Positions 35,751 to 44,930 of a stretch of 64,000 nucleotides of DNA are shown piece after piece. The notes under the pieces were generated by a model that was not told the DNA's origin, searched no databases, and was given only the letters and a program-made list of their open reading frames with translations. The position numbers were made by a program, and so were the translations under genes. Position 1 is the first letter of the stretch; every line of letters begins with the position of its first letter. The stretch comes from Pedobacter roseus (GTDB taxonomy: Bacteria; Bacteroidota; Bacteroidia; Sphingobacteriales; Sphingobacteriaceae): NCBI RefSeq assembly GCF_014395225.1, contig NZ_CP060723.1, positions 868,001 to 932,000 of the forward strand, given 5' to 3'.

Positions 35751-36701
35751 TTAACCCGGATAAGGCACCATTTTCGCACAATCACAATTACAGTTGGCAT
35801 CCGTTATATTAAGTTTTTTCAAAAAGTATTGGTAAAAGCCAATCCTGTCCTTCATGGCTGGCACTTCGGCTCCTTTATTACATTCTAAAGCCCCGTTAAC
35901 AATATTAATGGTCATGCCGAAACCTGCCTTATATCCTTTTTGCAGTTCTGCAGCGGTTGGTTTCCATTTTTCAGTGATTACATCATGGGGAGATGGTTTT
36001 GCATCCTGTGGCGTCATCCAAAAATAAATGGCCGTTTCAAAGGCTGTTACCGCATTGGTGCTTACCAGATTTGGATTTTTGAGTAAAATATTCTTATCAC
36101 CAAAAATACAGTCTGATGCAAAACCATAATTGCTATTATAACTCAATTGAATGGGACCACGGCCATAATATTTTTTACCTGCAACGGCTGGATAGGTTAC
36201 GTTTGCAGCAATATAATTGGCATTGGTATCCAACTCATGGTTAAGCATTAAACCGTCGTTATATTTATTGTTGATCCCGTTACGGGTTTCGTGGGCAATA
36301 TGAGCGAATAAAGCAGCGAGTTCTTTTTTATTTACATTAATTTCTTTTGAAGCGCAGAAATCAGCATAATCGATAGTTGAAGTGCTGTAAGGTTTTGCTT
36401 TTGCCCAGGTTTCGTTCCAATCTTTATCCTGCCTGATTACAGTGCCCTTGTTGGTCCTTTTATCTGTTCTGGTGATTTTATAAATCCACTCGCCCCGTTT
36501 TTCGATCTTGATTTTAATAAATGACATGGCCGAAACGGCTTTCGCAAAGGAAACATAACTGTAAATTTTATTCCGCTGAGGGAAAAAGCTGTTAAATTCT
36601 TTTTCTGAAAAATAGCCTGGAACAGCCGGTTTTGATTTGCTGAAGCCAAAATTAAATAAGCATATTGCTAAAATTAGAATTACAATGCATTTACTTTTCA
36701 T
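35751..36701 (-). CDS. Glycoside hydrolase family 19 chitinase-like protein
   Basis: Secreted enzyme likely hydrolysing beta-1,4 GlcNAc polymers. Signal peptide at residues 1-21, then the GH19 fold: FSEKEFNSFFPQRNK (about 31-45), the catalytic region LAALFAHIAHETRNG (about 127-141), YYGRGPIQLSYNSNYG (about 178-193), FETAIYFWMTPQDAKPS and the closing INGALECN-type region VNGALECNKGAEVPA with C-terminal NCNCDC. The catalytic glutamate of GH19 lies in the HET segment. No chitin-binding domain or polysaccharide-utilisation genes are adjacent. Lysis of a peptidoglycan-like substrate is an alternative. Confidence 0.9.
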   Translation of the reverse strand: MKSKCIVILILAICLFNFGFSKSKPAVPGYFSEKEFNSFFPQRNKIYSYVSFAKAVSAMSFIKIKIEKRGEWIYKITRTDKRTNKGTVIRQDKDWNETWAKAKPYSTSTIDYADFCASKEINVNKKELAALFAHIAHETRNGINNKYNDGLMLNHELDTNANYIAANVTYPAVAGKKYYGRGPIQLSYNSNYGFASDCIFGDKNILLKNPNLVSTNAVTAFETAIYFWMTPQDAKPSPHDVITEKWKPTAAELQKGYKAGFGMTINIVNGALECNKGAEVPAMKDRIGFYQYFLKKLNITDANCNCDCAKMVPYPG

Positions 36702-36741
36702 AATAGATCAGGTAGGTATGTGTTATCTAATTTAACAAAAA

Positions 36742-36769
36742 ACCTCATGTATTTTGCAATACATGAGGT
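36742..36769 (-). terminator. Hairpin with T run upstream of the chitinase gene
   Basis: ACCTCATGTATT and AATACATGAGGT form a perfect 12-base stem with loop TTGC (read on either strand); on the minus strand it is followed by TTTTTTG. It lies about 40 bases before the chitinase start codon, so it would act inside that gene's leader. Confidence 0.6.
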
Positions 36770-37051
36770 ATCAGATAAGGGTAACCGGAAAACTAAAAAA
36801 CTAATTATGAGTTTTTAGAATTTAACAAAATTGAAATCGCTTCGTGTTTTGTTATTTCAAAGGTGCACTTCATTTATGAAGTTTTAGTGAAGAAAACTTC
36901 ACCTTATAGATATCGCTTTACTTATGTTACAATTAATAGTCTAAAGTCTTTGCCAGGTCAGATTGGCTTCTTTTATGCTTTTCAGTTAAAACAATATCCG
37001 CGCTTCAGCTATTTAATAGGTATATAAAATCCCTGATTAAAAAATACCCTC
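36770..37051. other. Leader region between the chitinase and poxB genes
   Basis: 280 bases between divergent genes. It contains an imperfect hairpin cacttcatttatgaagt...gtgaagaaaacttcac near 36866-36900 and AT-rich promoter-like sequence, but no match I can assign firmly. No gene seen. Confidence 0.4.
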
Positions 37052-38788
37052 ATGAGTAAAAACGTTGCAGAACAACTGGTTGAAATGCTGGTTGAGGTTG
37101 GTGTAAAAAGAGTTTATGCCGTTACCGGAGACAGTTTAAATTATTTTAACGATGCAGTAAGGAGAAACGGCAAAATAAAGTGGATCCACGTCCGGAATGA
37201 GGAAGTTGGTGCTTTTGCGGCAGCAGCCGAGGCCGAACTTGATGGGATTGCCTGTTGTGCAGGCAGCTGCGGACCAGGACACGTACATTTGATTAATGGC
37301 CTTTACGATGCGCACCGCTCTCACGTTCCGGTAATTGCCATTGCATCAACCATCCCAACAGGCGAATTCGGTATGGACTTTTTTCAGGAAACCAATACCA
37401 TTAAATTATTTGACGATTGCAGCTATTATAACCAGGTGGCCACCACTGCCGAGCAGGTACCAAGAATGTTTCAAACGGCTGTTCAGCATGCCATTCATAA
37501 AAAAGGTGTTGCCGTATTTGGTTTGCCGGGCGATGTGGCACAACTGGATGCGGTAGAAAGTGTTACATCGATGCAACTCTTCAACAATAAACCGGTAATC
37601 CGCCCATCTGATCTGGAATTAAATGAGCTGTCTACCTTACTCAACGGTGAAAAGAAAATTATGCTTTATTGTGGGATAGGCGCTGCCGATGCACATGATG
37701 AAGTGGTGGCGCTTGCTGCCAAATTAAAAGCGCCCGTTGGATTTTCTTTCCGTGGTAAAATGGGGATTCAGTATAATAATCCTTATGAAGTAGGCATGAC
37801 GGGGCTTTTGGGCCAGCCATCTGGTTACCATGCCATGCACGAGGCCGATGTGGTACTTTTATTAGGGACAGATTTTCCTTATGTAAACTTCATGCCAGTA
37901 AAAAATAAGATCGTGCAGATTGACGAAAAACCGGAACGTTTGGGCAGAAGGGCGAAACTTACAATGGGTTTATGTGGAAGTATTAGTGATTCTATAAAAG
38001 CTTTATTACCACTCATCTCCGAAAAGAAAGATGATAGTTTCTTAAAATCTCAACTGGAATTTTATCAGAAAGTGAAAGAACAGCAACAGGTTTATGTTAA
38101 AGATCAGGGTGAAGAAAATAAAATCCAACCCGAATTTGTAGCCGAAACCATTAATCGTTTAGCAGCCAATGATGCCATTTTTACGGTAGATACGGGAATG
38201 TGCTGCGTTTGGGGAGCACGTTTTATCGACGGGACAGGTAAACGAAAAATGCTGGGATCATTTAACCATGGCTCTATGGCCAATGCAATGCCGATGGCCA
38301 TTGGTGCAGCATTGGCGCATCCACAACAGCAGGTAATTGCGCTTTGTGGTGATGGCGGTTTATCAATGCTTTTAGGTGATCTGGCTACCATTAAACAATA
38401 TAACCTACCTATAAAACTGATTGTTTTTAACAACAGGGCTTTAGGAATGGTGAAATTAGAAATGGAAGTTGATGGATTGCCTGATAATGAAACGGATATG
38501 ATCAATCCTGATTTTGCATTGGTTGCGCAGGCCATGGGCTTTAAGGGAATTACGGTTTCTAAACCCGAAGAAGTTGAAACCGCGATCAGTCATGCGTTAA
38601 GTGAGGAAGGGCCTGTATTGTTAAATATTATGACCAATCCAAATGCTTTAGCGATGCCACCTAAAATAGAATGGGCGCAAATCAAAGGAATGACCGAATC
38701 GATGGCCAAATTAATGTTGGGTGGAAAAATGAGTGAGGTTTTGGATACGATAAAATCGAATTATAAACATTTGGGGGAAGTGTTGTAG
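37052..38788 (+). CDS. poxB: Pyruvate dehydrogenase (quinone), PoxB-type
   Basis: Thiamine-diphosphate/FAD enzyme decarboxylating pyruvate to acetate, passing electrons to quinone at the membrane. The 578-residue protein aligns over its whole length with E. coli PoxB: VTGDSLNYFNDAVRRNGKIKW, HVRNEEVGAFAAAAEAEL (catalytic Glu in the Pyr domain), AGSCGPGHVHLINGL, the FAD domain, and the PP domain with LGSFNHGSMANAMPMAIGAA, CGDGGLSMLLGDLAT (the GDG...N metal/TPP motif) and VFNNRALGMVKLEM. The C-terminal membrane-binding helix of E. coli PoxB is not conserved in detail. It is monocistronic; a large palindromic repeat follows. Confidence 0.93.
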   Translation: MSKNVAEQLVEMLVEVGVKRVYAVTGDSLNYFNDAVRRNGKIKWIHVRNEEVGAFAAAAEAELDGIACCAGSCGPGHVHLINGLYDAHRSHVPVIAIASTIPTGEFGMDFFQETNTIKLFDDCSYYNQVATTAEQVPRMFQTAVQHAIHKKGVAVFGLPGDVAQLDAVESVTSMQLFNNKPVIRPSDLELNELSTLLNGEKKIMLYCGIGAADAHDEVVALAAKLKAPVGFSFRGKMGIQYNNPYEVGMTGLLGQPSGYHAMHEADVVLLLGTDFPYVNFMPVKNKIVQIDEKPERLGRRAKLTMGLCGSISDSIKALLPLISEKKDDSFLKSQLEFYQKVKEQQQVYVKDQGEENKIQPEFVAETINRLAANDAIFTVDTGMCCVWGARFIDGTGKRKMLGSFNHGSMANAMPMAIGAALAHPQQQVIALCGDGGLSMLLGDLATIKQYNLPIKLIVFNNRALGMVKLEMEVDGLPDNETDMINPDFALVAQAMGFKGITVSKPEEVETAISHALSEEGPVLLNIMTNPNALAMPPKIEWAQIKGMTESMAKLMLGGKMSEVLDTIKSNYKHLGEVL

Positions 38789-38801
38789 TTTAGAGAAGTT
38801 T

Positions 38802-38893
38802 CGTCATTCCCAACCCGATAGCTGTCAGGTTGGGAATCTTAATGCATGTTATGTTTCATAAGCATTAAGATTCCCGCCTGCGCTCGAATGACG
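38802..38893. repeat. CGTCATTCCC...GAATGACG palindromic repeat, copy 2
   Basis: cgtcattcccaacc ... gggaatcttaatgc and gcattaagattccc ... gaatgacg form a nested stem of about 90 bases. Related to the copy at 23162. Next to a second family copy at 38910. Confidence 0.7.
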
Positions 38894-38909
38894 AGCTAAA
38901 TAAAAAAAA

Positions 38910-38962
38910 CGTCATCTCGGCTTCTTTGCACCCGATAGCTATCGGGTTCGCTCGAAATGACG
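38910..38962. repeat. GTCAT...GATAGCTATC...ATGAC palindromic repeat, copy 2
   Basis: cgtcatctcgg ... cccgatagctatcggg ... ctcgaaatgacg, same plan as 21382-21434. Confidence 0.65.
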
Positions 38963-38976
38963 GTATTAATAGAAAA

Positions 38977-39450
38977 CTATTTTCTCTTATAAAGTCCCTG
39001 CAGCTGTGTCAACGCAGCTATCAATTTCTCCTCATCACCTGCTAAACAATAATATTTAATTCCATTTTTATCATTATCAGGCTCTTCATCCCGTTTACTA
39101 AAAACCGGATAAACTGATTTAATTTTTGAGTCTTTTTGTTCAGAACTAACCTTGAACCCGTTCCAGGTCTGTATTTGAGATTTGGTGCTGGTTTCTTCTT
39201 TGGCACGATCTGAACTGGCAAATGTTTTTCCCATTGTAAAAACCCCGAAATTCATTTCCTCATCAATTGAAAATGAATTTGCTGTAATGGTAAATGCTGT
39301 TTCCGTACCATTATGCAAAGTAATGTTGGTTCCGCCGATGGCTTTTGCCAGTAGTTGATTGATGTTTTTAACAATTTCGGCCTTAGCTTGTGCGAAGCCA
39401 CTGAATGATGCAGCCAGTAATAAAACCAGGGTGAATTTTGTTCTCATCAT
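38977..39450 (-). CDS. Secreted hypothetical protein
   Basis: I do not recognise the family. The 157-residue product has a signal peptide (residues 1-20, ending GFAQA). The mature part has KAEIVKNINQLLAKAIGG, strand-like stretches ITLHNGTETAFTITANSF and GVFTMGKTF, a charged middle and KLIAALTQLQGLYKRK at the end; a Tyr-Tyr-Cys in IKYYCLAG is the only cysteine. It stands alone between poxB and hppD on the opposite strand to poxB. Start: two ATGs in a row; the first was used. Confidence 0.6.
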   Translation of the reverse strand: MMRTKFTLVLLLAASFSGFAQAKAEIVKNINQLLAKAIGGTNITLHNGTETAFTITANSFSIDEEMNFGVFTMGKTFASSDRAKEETSTKSQIQTWNGFKVSSEQKDSKIKSVYPVFSKRDEEPDNDKNGIKYYCLAGDEEKLIAALTQLQGLYKRK

Positions 39451-39523
39451 AATTAAGGTTTAAATATTTGTGTGTAACTAAATTTAATCATTTTTTTCGC
39501 TAAACACATACCTAAAAATGAGT

Positions 39524-39556
39524 AAATAAAAAAAGGCAACCAGATTACTGATTGCC
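39524..39556 (-). terminator. hppD terminator
   Basis: GGCAA-ccag...ctga-TTGCC: on the minus strand GGCAATCAG and CTGGTTGCC form a stem followed by seven T residues, 23 bases past the hppD stop codon. Confidence 0.88.
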
Positions 39557-39578
39557 CTAAGTTTAGTTAATAATAATA

Positions 39579-40709
39579 TTATAAGTTGCCTCTTAATTCC
39601 TGCTCACGCTCTAACGATTCGAATAATGCTTTAAAGTTACCCGCGCCAAAACTCTGTGCACCTTTACGCTGAATAATCTCAAAGAAAAGGGTAGGGCGGT
39701 CTTCAACTGGCTTGGTGAAAATCTGTAAAAGGTAACCTTCTTCATCACAATCAACCAAAATGCCCAGGCTCTCCAATAACGATATTTCTTCGTCAATTTT
39801 ACCCACACGTTGTGGCATCATATCATAATAGGCTTCCGGTGGAGCACTTAAAAATTCTACACCACGCGATTTTAGCTCTCTAACGGTTTTTACAATATCT
39901 TTTGTAGCCACAGCAATATGTTGAACGCCTTCACCTTCATAATATTCAAGGTATTCTTCAATCTGCGATTTCTTTTTACCTTCAGCAGGTTCGTTGATCG
40001 GGAATTTTGAAAAGCCATTGCCATTACTCATCACCTTGCTCATTAAAGCCGAATATTCGGTGTTGATCTGTTTATCGTCAAAAGAAAGGATGTTTACAAA
40101 ACCCATTACATCCTCATACCATTGTACAGCTTCATTCATACGGTTCCATCCCACATTACCCACACAGTGGTCGATATATAAAAGACCCGCATCAGCTGGC
40201 TGATAATCGCTTTCCCAAACACGGTAACCTGGCATAAAAGTTCCGGTATAGTTTTTACGCTCAATAAACATGTGCACCGTTTCGCCATAAGTGTATATAC
40301 CACTCATTTTAACTTCACCATGTTCATCTGTTAAAGTTTTAGGCTCCATGTATGGTTTAGCGCCACGTTTTGTAGTTTCTTCAAACGCGCTGTAAGCATC
40401 ATCAACCCATAGGGCCAATACTTTTACCCCATCGCCGTGTTTTTTTACATGCTCTGAAATCGGATGATCAGATTTTAATGCCGTGGTTAAAATCAACCTG
40501 ATTTTTCCCTGCTGTAATACGTAAGATGAGCGGTCGCGCACACCAGTTTCTGGTCCGGCGTAGGCCAAACTTTGAAAACCAAATGCCGTTTTATAATAAT
40601 GAGCGGCCTGCTTGGCATTACCCACGTAAAATTCAATATAATCTGTTCCGTTAATTGGCAAAAAATCTGGTGCCTTAGCTATCTTTTCTGCGAATGTTTG
40701 TGTTTCCAT
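39579..40709 (-). CDS. hppD: 4-hydroxyphenylpyruvate dioxygenase
   Basis: Converts 4-hydroxyphenylpyruvate to homogentisate, second step of tyrosine degradation; Fe(II), cytoplasmic. The 376-residue protein is two glyoxalase-type modules. The iron ligands are visible in the C-terminal one: YIDHCVGNV (His), GVQHIAVATKDIVKTV (His) and LFFEIIQRKG (Glu). Other family markers are KFPINEPAEGKKKSQIEEYLEYY and YEGEGVQHIA. It is followed by its own terminator and lies 166 bases downstream of hmgA on the same strand, which carries the next enzyme of the route. Confidence 0.96.
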   Translation of the reverse strand: METQTFAEKIAKAPDFLPINGTDYIEFYVGNAKQAAHYYKTAFGFQSLAYAGPETGVRDRSSYVLQQGKIRLILTTALKSDHPISEHVKKHGDGVKVLALWVDDAYSAFEETTKRGAKPYMEPKTLTDEHGEVKMSGIYTYGETVHMFIERKNYTGTFMPGYRVWESDYQPADAGLLYIDHCVGNVGWNRMNEAVQWYEDVMGFVNILSFDDKQINTEYSALMSKVMSNGNGFSKFPINEPAEGKKKSQIEEYLEYYEGEGVQHIAVATKDIVKTVRELKSRGVEFLSAPPEAYYDMMPQRVGKIDEEISLLESLGILVDCDEEGYLLQIFTKPVEDRPTLFFEIIQRKGAQSFGAGNFKALFESLEREQELRGNL

Positions 40710-40874
40710 TTGTTTGTTGTTATTTAAGTCCGAGGTCGGAGGTCCGAAGTCGGATGTGATATGTTGTTTTTAAATGTTTTAAGGTTGAATGTTGTAAAGT
40801 TTAAATGTTGGATGCCACCGTCTATTTCCTTTGCACTTTATCTTCTGACACCGGTCTCCGGACTTCCGACTCAT

Positions 40875-42041
40875 TTATTCTACGTTAATCTGCCAGCTTT
40901 TATGGTAATTCTCATCCTCAATATCCAATGCATCCTGCGTAAGCATTAAAGGTTTAAAAGGGTCGATCATCACGGCCAGTTCATCTGTTTTTTCTTTCCC
41001 GATTGATTTTTCTACGGTTCCCGGGTGTGGTCCATGTGGGATACCGCCAGGGTGTAAAGTAATTTGTCCTTTAACCACATTTTTGCGACTCATAAAGTCA
41101 CCGTCAACATAATAAAGTACTTCATCACTATCTACATTGCTATGGTTATAAGGCGCGGGGATAGAATCGGGATGGTAATCATATTTGCGCGGCACAAAAG
41201 AGCAGACTACAAAATTGTGCCCTTCAAAAGTTTGGTGTACCGGAGGGGGTTGGTGTAAGCGGCCGGTTATCGGCTCAAAATCGTGGATCGAGAAAGCGTA
41301 AGGATAATGGTAGCCATCCCAGCCTACATAATCAAAAGGATGTGTACCATAAGTATAGGGGTATATTAATCCCTGTTTTTTAATCAATACCTTAAAATCG
41401 CCGTATTCATCGTGGGTTTGCATGTTTTCAGGTAACCTTAAATCGCGTTCGCAGTAAGGAGAATGCTCCATTAACTGTCCAAACTGATTTAAATATCTTT
41501 TTGGCGGTCTTAACGGACTAAAACTTTCTACAATAAACAACCTGTTTTGCTCATTGTCAAACTCCATCTGGTAAATGGTTCCCCTTGGAATAATGAGGTA
41601 ATCGCCATAGCTAAACTTAATTTCTCCAAAACCTGTTTTCAGTTTTCCGGAACCCTCGTGCACAAAAATCATCTCATCGGCCTGACTGTTCTTATAGAAA
41701 TAATCCGTCATCGATTTTTTAGGAGCCGCCAGCACGATGTGCAGGTCGCTATTCACCAATATCGGTTTACGGCTTTTTAAAAAGTCATCTTCCGGTTTAA
41801 TCTTAAAACCGATCAAACTCGTGTGTTTCAGGTGTTTCTCGCGGGCAATTTTTGGTTCTACGCTATAGGGCTCGCCCAAATGTTTTACAATGGTTGGCGG
41901 ATGGCAATGATAAACCAGCGAGTACAAACTGGAAAAACCTTCGGTTGATACCAATTCTTCGGCATAAAGATTTCCATCGGGTTTGCGGAAAACCGTATGG
42001 CGTTTAGCTGGAATTTGCCCTAATTTGTGATAAATAGGCAT
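40875..42041 (-). CDS. hmgA: Homogentisate 1,2-dioxygenase
   Basis: Opens the homogentisate ring to maleylacetoacetate. The 388-residue protein has the cupin-like features of the family: YLIIPRGTIYQMEF, HNFVVCSFVPRKYDYHP, VDSDEVLYYVDGDFMSRK, and the metal site LHPGGIPHGPHPGTVEKS followed by DELAVMID. The open frame extends 18 codons further upstream, but the family start MPIYHKLGQIPAKRH is at ATG 42041. Order hmgA-hppD on the minus strand is consistent with a tyrosine-degradation unit; fahA lies nearby on the plus strand. Confidence 0.95.
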   Translation of the reverse strand: MPIYHKLGQIPAKRHTVFRKPDGNLYAEELVSTEGFSSLYSLVYHCHPPTIVKHLGEPYSVEPKIAREKHLKHTSLIGFKIKPEDDFLKSRKPILVNSDLHIVLAAPKKSMTDYFYKNSQADEMIFVHEGSGKLKTGFGEIKFSYGDYLIIPRGTIYQMEFDNEQNRLFIVESFSPLRPPKRYLNQFGQLMEHSPYCERDLRLPENMQTHDEYGDFKVLIKKQGLIYPYTYGTHPFDYVGWDGYHYPYAFSIHDFEPITGRLHQPPPVHQTFEGHNFVVCSFVPRKYDYHPDSIPAPYNHSNVDSDEVLYYVDGDFMSRKNVVKGQITLHPGGIPHGPHPGTVEKSIGKEKTDELAVMIDPFKPLMLTQDALDIEDENYHKSWQINVE

Positions 42042-42320
42042 AATTAAAATGATGTTATGGTTAGAAAGAAAAAATCCTAAAGAATAAACAATCAAAACAC
42101 AAATGCGTTTCGATTAATAAGAAAGGGTAGATAAATTACAGAGAATATTGCGCCATGATCAGCTTGGAAAGCATCTTATAACGACGTGCAGCAATGGCAT
42201 CGTTAACGAGATTAATATGTAATGCTTTTAAGATCATGGTTTTAATGCAGCCAAGGTAAGTATTTTATTTAAAAATTGAAATTTTAATTACCTTTAATTA
42301 CTACTTATAGCACTATCTAA

Positions 42321-42776
42321 ATGAAATTTATTTTTACTTGCTTAATTTTTTTCGCGTTAAGTTATACTTGTTTTGCACAGCAAAAAGCCAAATATAACAT
42401 CAGGGTTGTCGATCGGAGCGGGAACGCGGTAAGGGGTGCTTTCTATGCGGCCTCTGATAATGGATTAACCATCATCAGAAACCGGAGGGATACTTTAAAG
42501 CTCAGCGCCGATAGCATTAGTGCACTGTACATTCACCGCCGGGGACTTGTAGCGCCATTGGCTATTGCAGGAGGGTTAACATTTTTTGTGCTGGCAGCCA
42601 AAAGCGACAAACTTGTAGAATCGATTGTGCTTATCGCCGCTGGTGTGCCTGCAGGGGTATCGGGCGGATTATTGATCGGTGGCTTACTTTCCAATAAAAA
42701 ACGTTACAAAGGCCTTCAGCCAAAAGATTTTCCGGTAATAAAATCAACCCTTCAACAATACACGGTGTTAAAATAA
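42321..42776 (+). CDS. Small exported membrane protein, unknown
   Basis: I do not recognise a family. Signal peptide at residues 1-19 (ending CFAQ), then KAKYNIRVVDRSGNAVRGAFY, followed by a hydrophobic Gly/Ala-rich double segment, LAIAGGLTFFVLAA and VESIVLIAAGVPAGVSGGLLIGGLLS (about 78-135), and a basic tail. It stands between hmgA and fahA. Its hydrophobic stretch could span the membrane twice. No reliable link to the aromatic pathway. Confidence 0.55.
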   Translation: MKFIFTCLIFFALSYTCFAQQKAKYNIRVVDRSGNAVRGAFYAASDNGLTIIRNRRDTLKLSADSISALYIHRRGLVAPLAIAGGLTFFVLAAKSDKLVESIVLIAAGVPAGVSGGLLIGGLLSNKKRYKGLQPKDFPVIKSTLQQYTVLK

Positions 42777-42843
42777 TAAGTGCTAAGTTTTATTTTGAAT
42801 AACCTAATTGCTTAGCTTTACCGCGTATTTAACCAAATGATAT

Positions 42844-43839
42844 ATGAAACTAGTATCCTATAAAACCGAAGACAGAGAGCATCTTGGTGTATTTGTAAAT
42901 GGGCATATCTATAATTTAAATAGCTGCGATAAGCTTATTCCTGACAACATGAACGAATTTTTGCATGGGGGAGAGGTATTAATGGAAAGGGCAAAACTCA
43001 TTGATGATCAGATTAAAGAAGGAAGCCTGGAGGCCAAGGAAGAAATTTTTTACGAAATTTTAGCTCCTGTTCCGCACCCCACCAGTTGTCGTGATGGATA
43101 CGCCTTCAGGCAGCACGTTGCAGCGGCGCGTAGGAACCGCAAAGTTGATATGATCCCTCAGTTTGATGAATACCCGATTTTTTATTTTACCAACCACAAT
43201 GCCATTCAGGGTACAGGCGAAATTGAGTGTATGCCCGATCACTTCGATAAACTCGATTTCGAACTTGAACTGGCTGTTGTTATTGGTAAAAAAGGAAGAA
43301 ATATAAAAGCTGCAGAGGCTGATGAATACATTGCAGGTTATATGGTAATGAATGATATGAGTGCCCGCACCTTGCAGATGGAAGAAATGCTGTTGAACTT
43401 AGGACCTGCCAAAGGAAAAGATTTTTCAACCGTGATAGGTCCCTGGTTGGTAACCCCGGATGAATTGATACAGTACAAAGTTGCCCCTAAAGAAGGACAT
43501 GTAGGTAATGCTTACGACCTAAAGATGACTTGCCGCGTAAATGGCATCGAAGTTTCAAAAGGAAACGCCGCCGATATGGACTGGACTTTCGCCGAAATTA
43601 TTGAACGCTGCGCTTACGGTGTAGATATTCTTCCAGGAGATGTAATTGGTTCCGGAACAGTTGGAACAGGTTGTTTTTTAGAGCTGAACGGTACCGGTTT
43701 ATTAAACGATCCTAACTATAAAGTGCAGTGGTTACAGCCTGGCGATGTTGTTGAAATGGAAATAACAGGCTTGGGTGCCTTAACCAATACCATTACCAGG
43801 GCTGATACGGATTTTTCAATTTTGGCCTTAAAGAAGTAA
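42844..43839 (+). CDS. fahA: Fumarylacetoacetate hydrolase family protein
   Basis: Likely hydrolyses fumarylacetoacetate to fumarate and acetoacetate, the last step of tyrosine degradation. The 331-residue protein has the FAH fold: FTNHNAIQGTGEIECMPDH, then metal ligands in FELELAVVIGKKGRNI (two Glu) and YMVMNDMSARTLQ (Asp), plus GKDFSTVIGPWLVTPDEL and GTVGTGCFLELNG near the C terminus. Other FAH-family enzymes act on related substrates, so the specificity rests on the neighbours hppD and hmgA. A maleylacetoacetate isomerase is not seen in the window. Confidence 0.88.
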   Translation: MKLVSYKTEDREHLGVFVNGHIYNLNSCDKLIPDNMNEFLHGGEVLMERAKLIDDQIKEGSLEAKEEIFYEILAPVPHPTSCRDGYAFRQHVAAARRNRKVDMIPQFDEYPIFYFTNHNAIQGTGEIECMPDHFDKLDFELELAVVIGKKGRNIKAAEADEYIAGYMVMNDMSARTLQMEEMLLNLGPAKGKDFSTVIGPWLVTPDELIQYKVAPKEGHVGNAYDLKMTCRVNGIEVSKGNAADMDWTFAEIIERCAYGVDILPGDVIGSGTVGTGCFLELNGTGLLNDPNYKVQWLQPGDVVEMEITGLGALTNTITRADTDFSILALKK

Positions 43840-43880
43840 GAGAACTCTTTAATTTTTTTGATTAAATCTTCTAGAAAAAT

Positions 43881-43962
43881 CGTCATTTCGAGCAGAGTGC
43901 AACGAAGTCGAGAAATCTATTATAGATCTCTCCATTACGCTGCGCTTCAGTCGAGATGACGA
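43881..43962. repeat. CGTCATTTCGAGC...GAGATGACG palindromic repeat
   Basis: cgtcatttcgagcagagtgc and gcgcttcagtcgagatgacg pair as a long hairpin with an inner tcgagaaatctattatagatctctccatt. It lies between fahA and the flavin reductase gene. Same general family as 21382 and 38910. Confidence 0.6.
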
Positions 43963-44018
43963 TCTTTTTAGAATTTTAACCTCCATATAATCCTTCCAAA
44001 CAGTAAACTTAACTACCT

Positions 44019-44906
44019 GTGCTAACCCTAAACACCTCCAATTTAACCCCTGTAGAACTACAAAACTACCTGCAATATGCTATCGCCCCGCGGCCGATTT
44101 GCTTTGCCTCAACCATAGATGCCGAAGGTAATATCAATTTAAGTCCCTTCAGTTTCTTTAATATGTTTAGTAGCAATCCACCGATATGTGTTTTTTCTCC
44201 TGCCCGGAGGGTGCGCGATAATACGACCAAACATACTTTAGAGAATGTTCATCAGGTAAAAGAGTGCGTCATCAATATCGTAAATTACGATATGGTGCAA
44301 CAAATGAGCCTGGCCAGTACTGAATATGCGAAAGGGGTAAATGAATTTGAGAAAGCTGGTTTTACCATGCTGAAATCAGACCTGGTTCAGCCACCAAGGG
44401 TTGCCGAGGCCCCGGTACAGTTCGAATGTGTGGTGAATGATGTAATTTCGTTGGGGGATAACCACGGTGCAGGAAACCTGATTCTGGCCGAAATAAAAGT
44501 GATTCATATCAATGAGGAGATCTTAGATGAAAACGGCAGGATAGATCAGCATAAAATCGATCTGGTTGCACGTTTGGGTGGCGATTGGTATTGCAGGGTT
44601 ACAAACGATAATTTGTTTAAAGTGGCAAAACCTTTGGCCAAACTGGGTATTGGAGTAGACCGTTTACCACAATCAGTCCGCCTTTCGAAAGTATTAACCG
44701 GAAACGATTTGGGCATGCTCGGTAATGTTGAACAAATACCAAGTGATGAAGAAATTGATCTGATCAGCATGAATCCAGAAGTAAAAGAAGTGCTCGATGC
44801 CACCATTGGCGATAATACCAACCGCGAAAGGGAACTGCATGAGCTGGCTAAGAAATTCCTGAATAGCGGAGAGGTAGAACTTGCTTTAAAGATCGTTTTG
44901 CTTTAA
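44019..44906 (+). CDS. Flavin reductase family protein
   Basis: Flavin-binding split-barrel protein of the NAD(P)H:flavin reductase type. The 295-residue product has RPICFASTIDAEGNINLSPFSFFNMFSSNPPICVFSP (about 28-64), the FMN/substrate-binding core of the family, RDNTTKHTLENV and the closing VARLGGDWYC. About 90 further residues at the C terminus, helical and acidic, are longer than the minimal domain. Start is GTG (44019), supported by the usual beginning of the domain and no ATG nearby. It may serve an oxygenase in aromatic catabolism; this is inference from the location downstream of fahA. Confidence 0.85.
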   Translation: MLTLNTSNLTPVELQNYLQYAIAPRPICFASTIDAEGNINLSPFSFFNMFSSNPPICVFSPARRVRDNTTKHTLENVHQVKECVINIVNYDMVQQMSLASTEYAKGVNEFEKAGFTMLKSDLVQPPRVAEAPVQFECVVNDVISLGDNHGAGNLILAEIKVIHINEEILDENGRIDQHKIDLVARLGGDWYCRVTNDNLFKVAKPLAKLGIGVDRLPQSVRLSKVLTGNDLGMLGNVEQIPSDEEIDLISMNPEVKEVLDATIGDNTNRERELHELAKKFLNSGEVELALKIVLL

Positions 44907-44930
44907 ATTTAATCTACCTAATTTTCAGCC

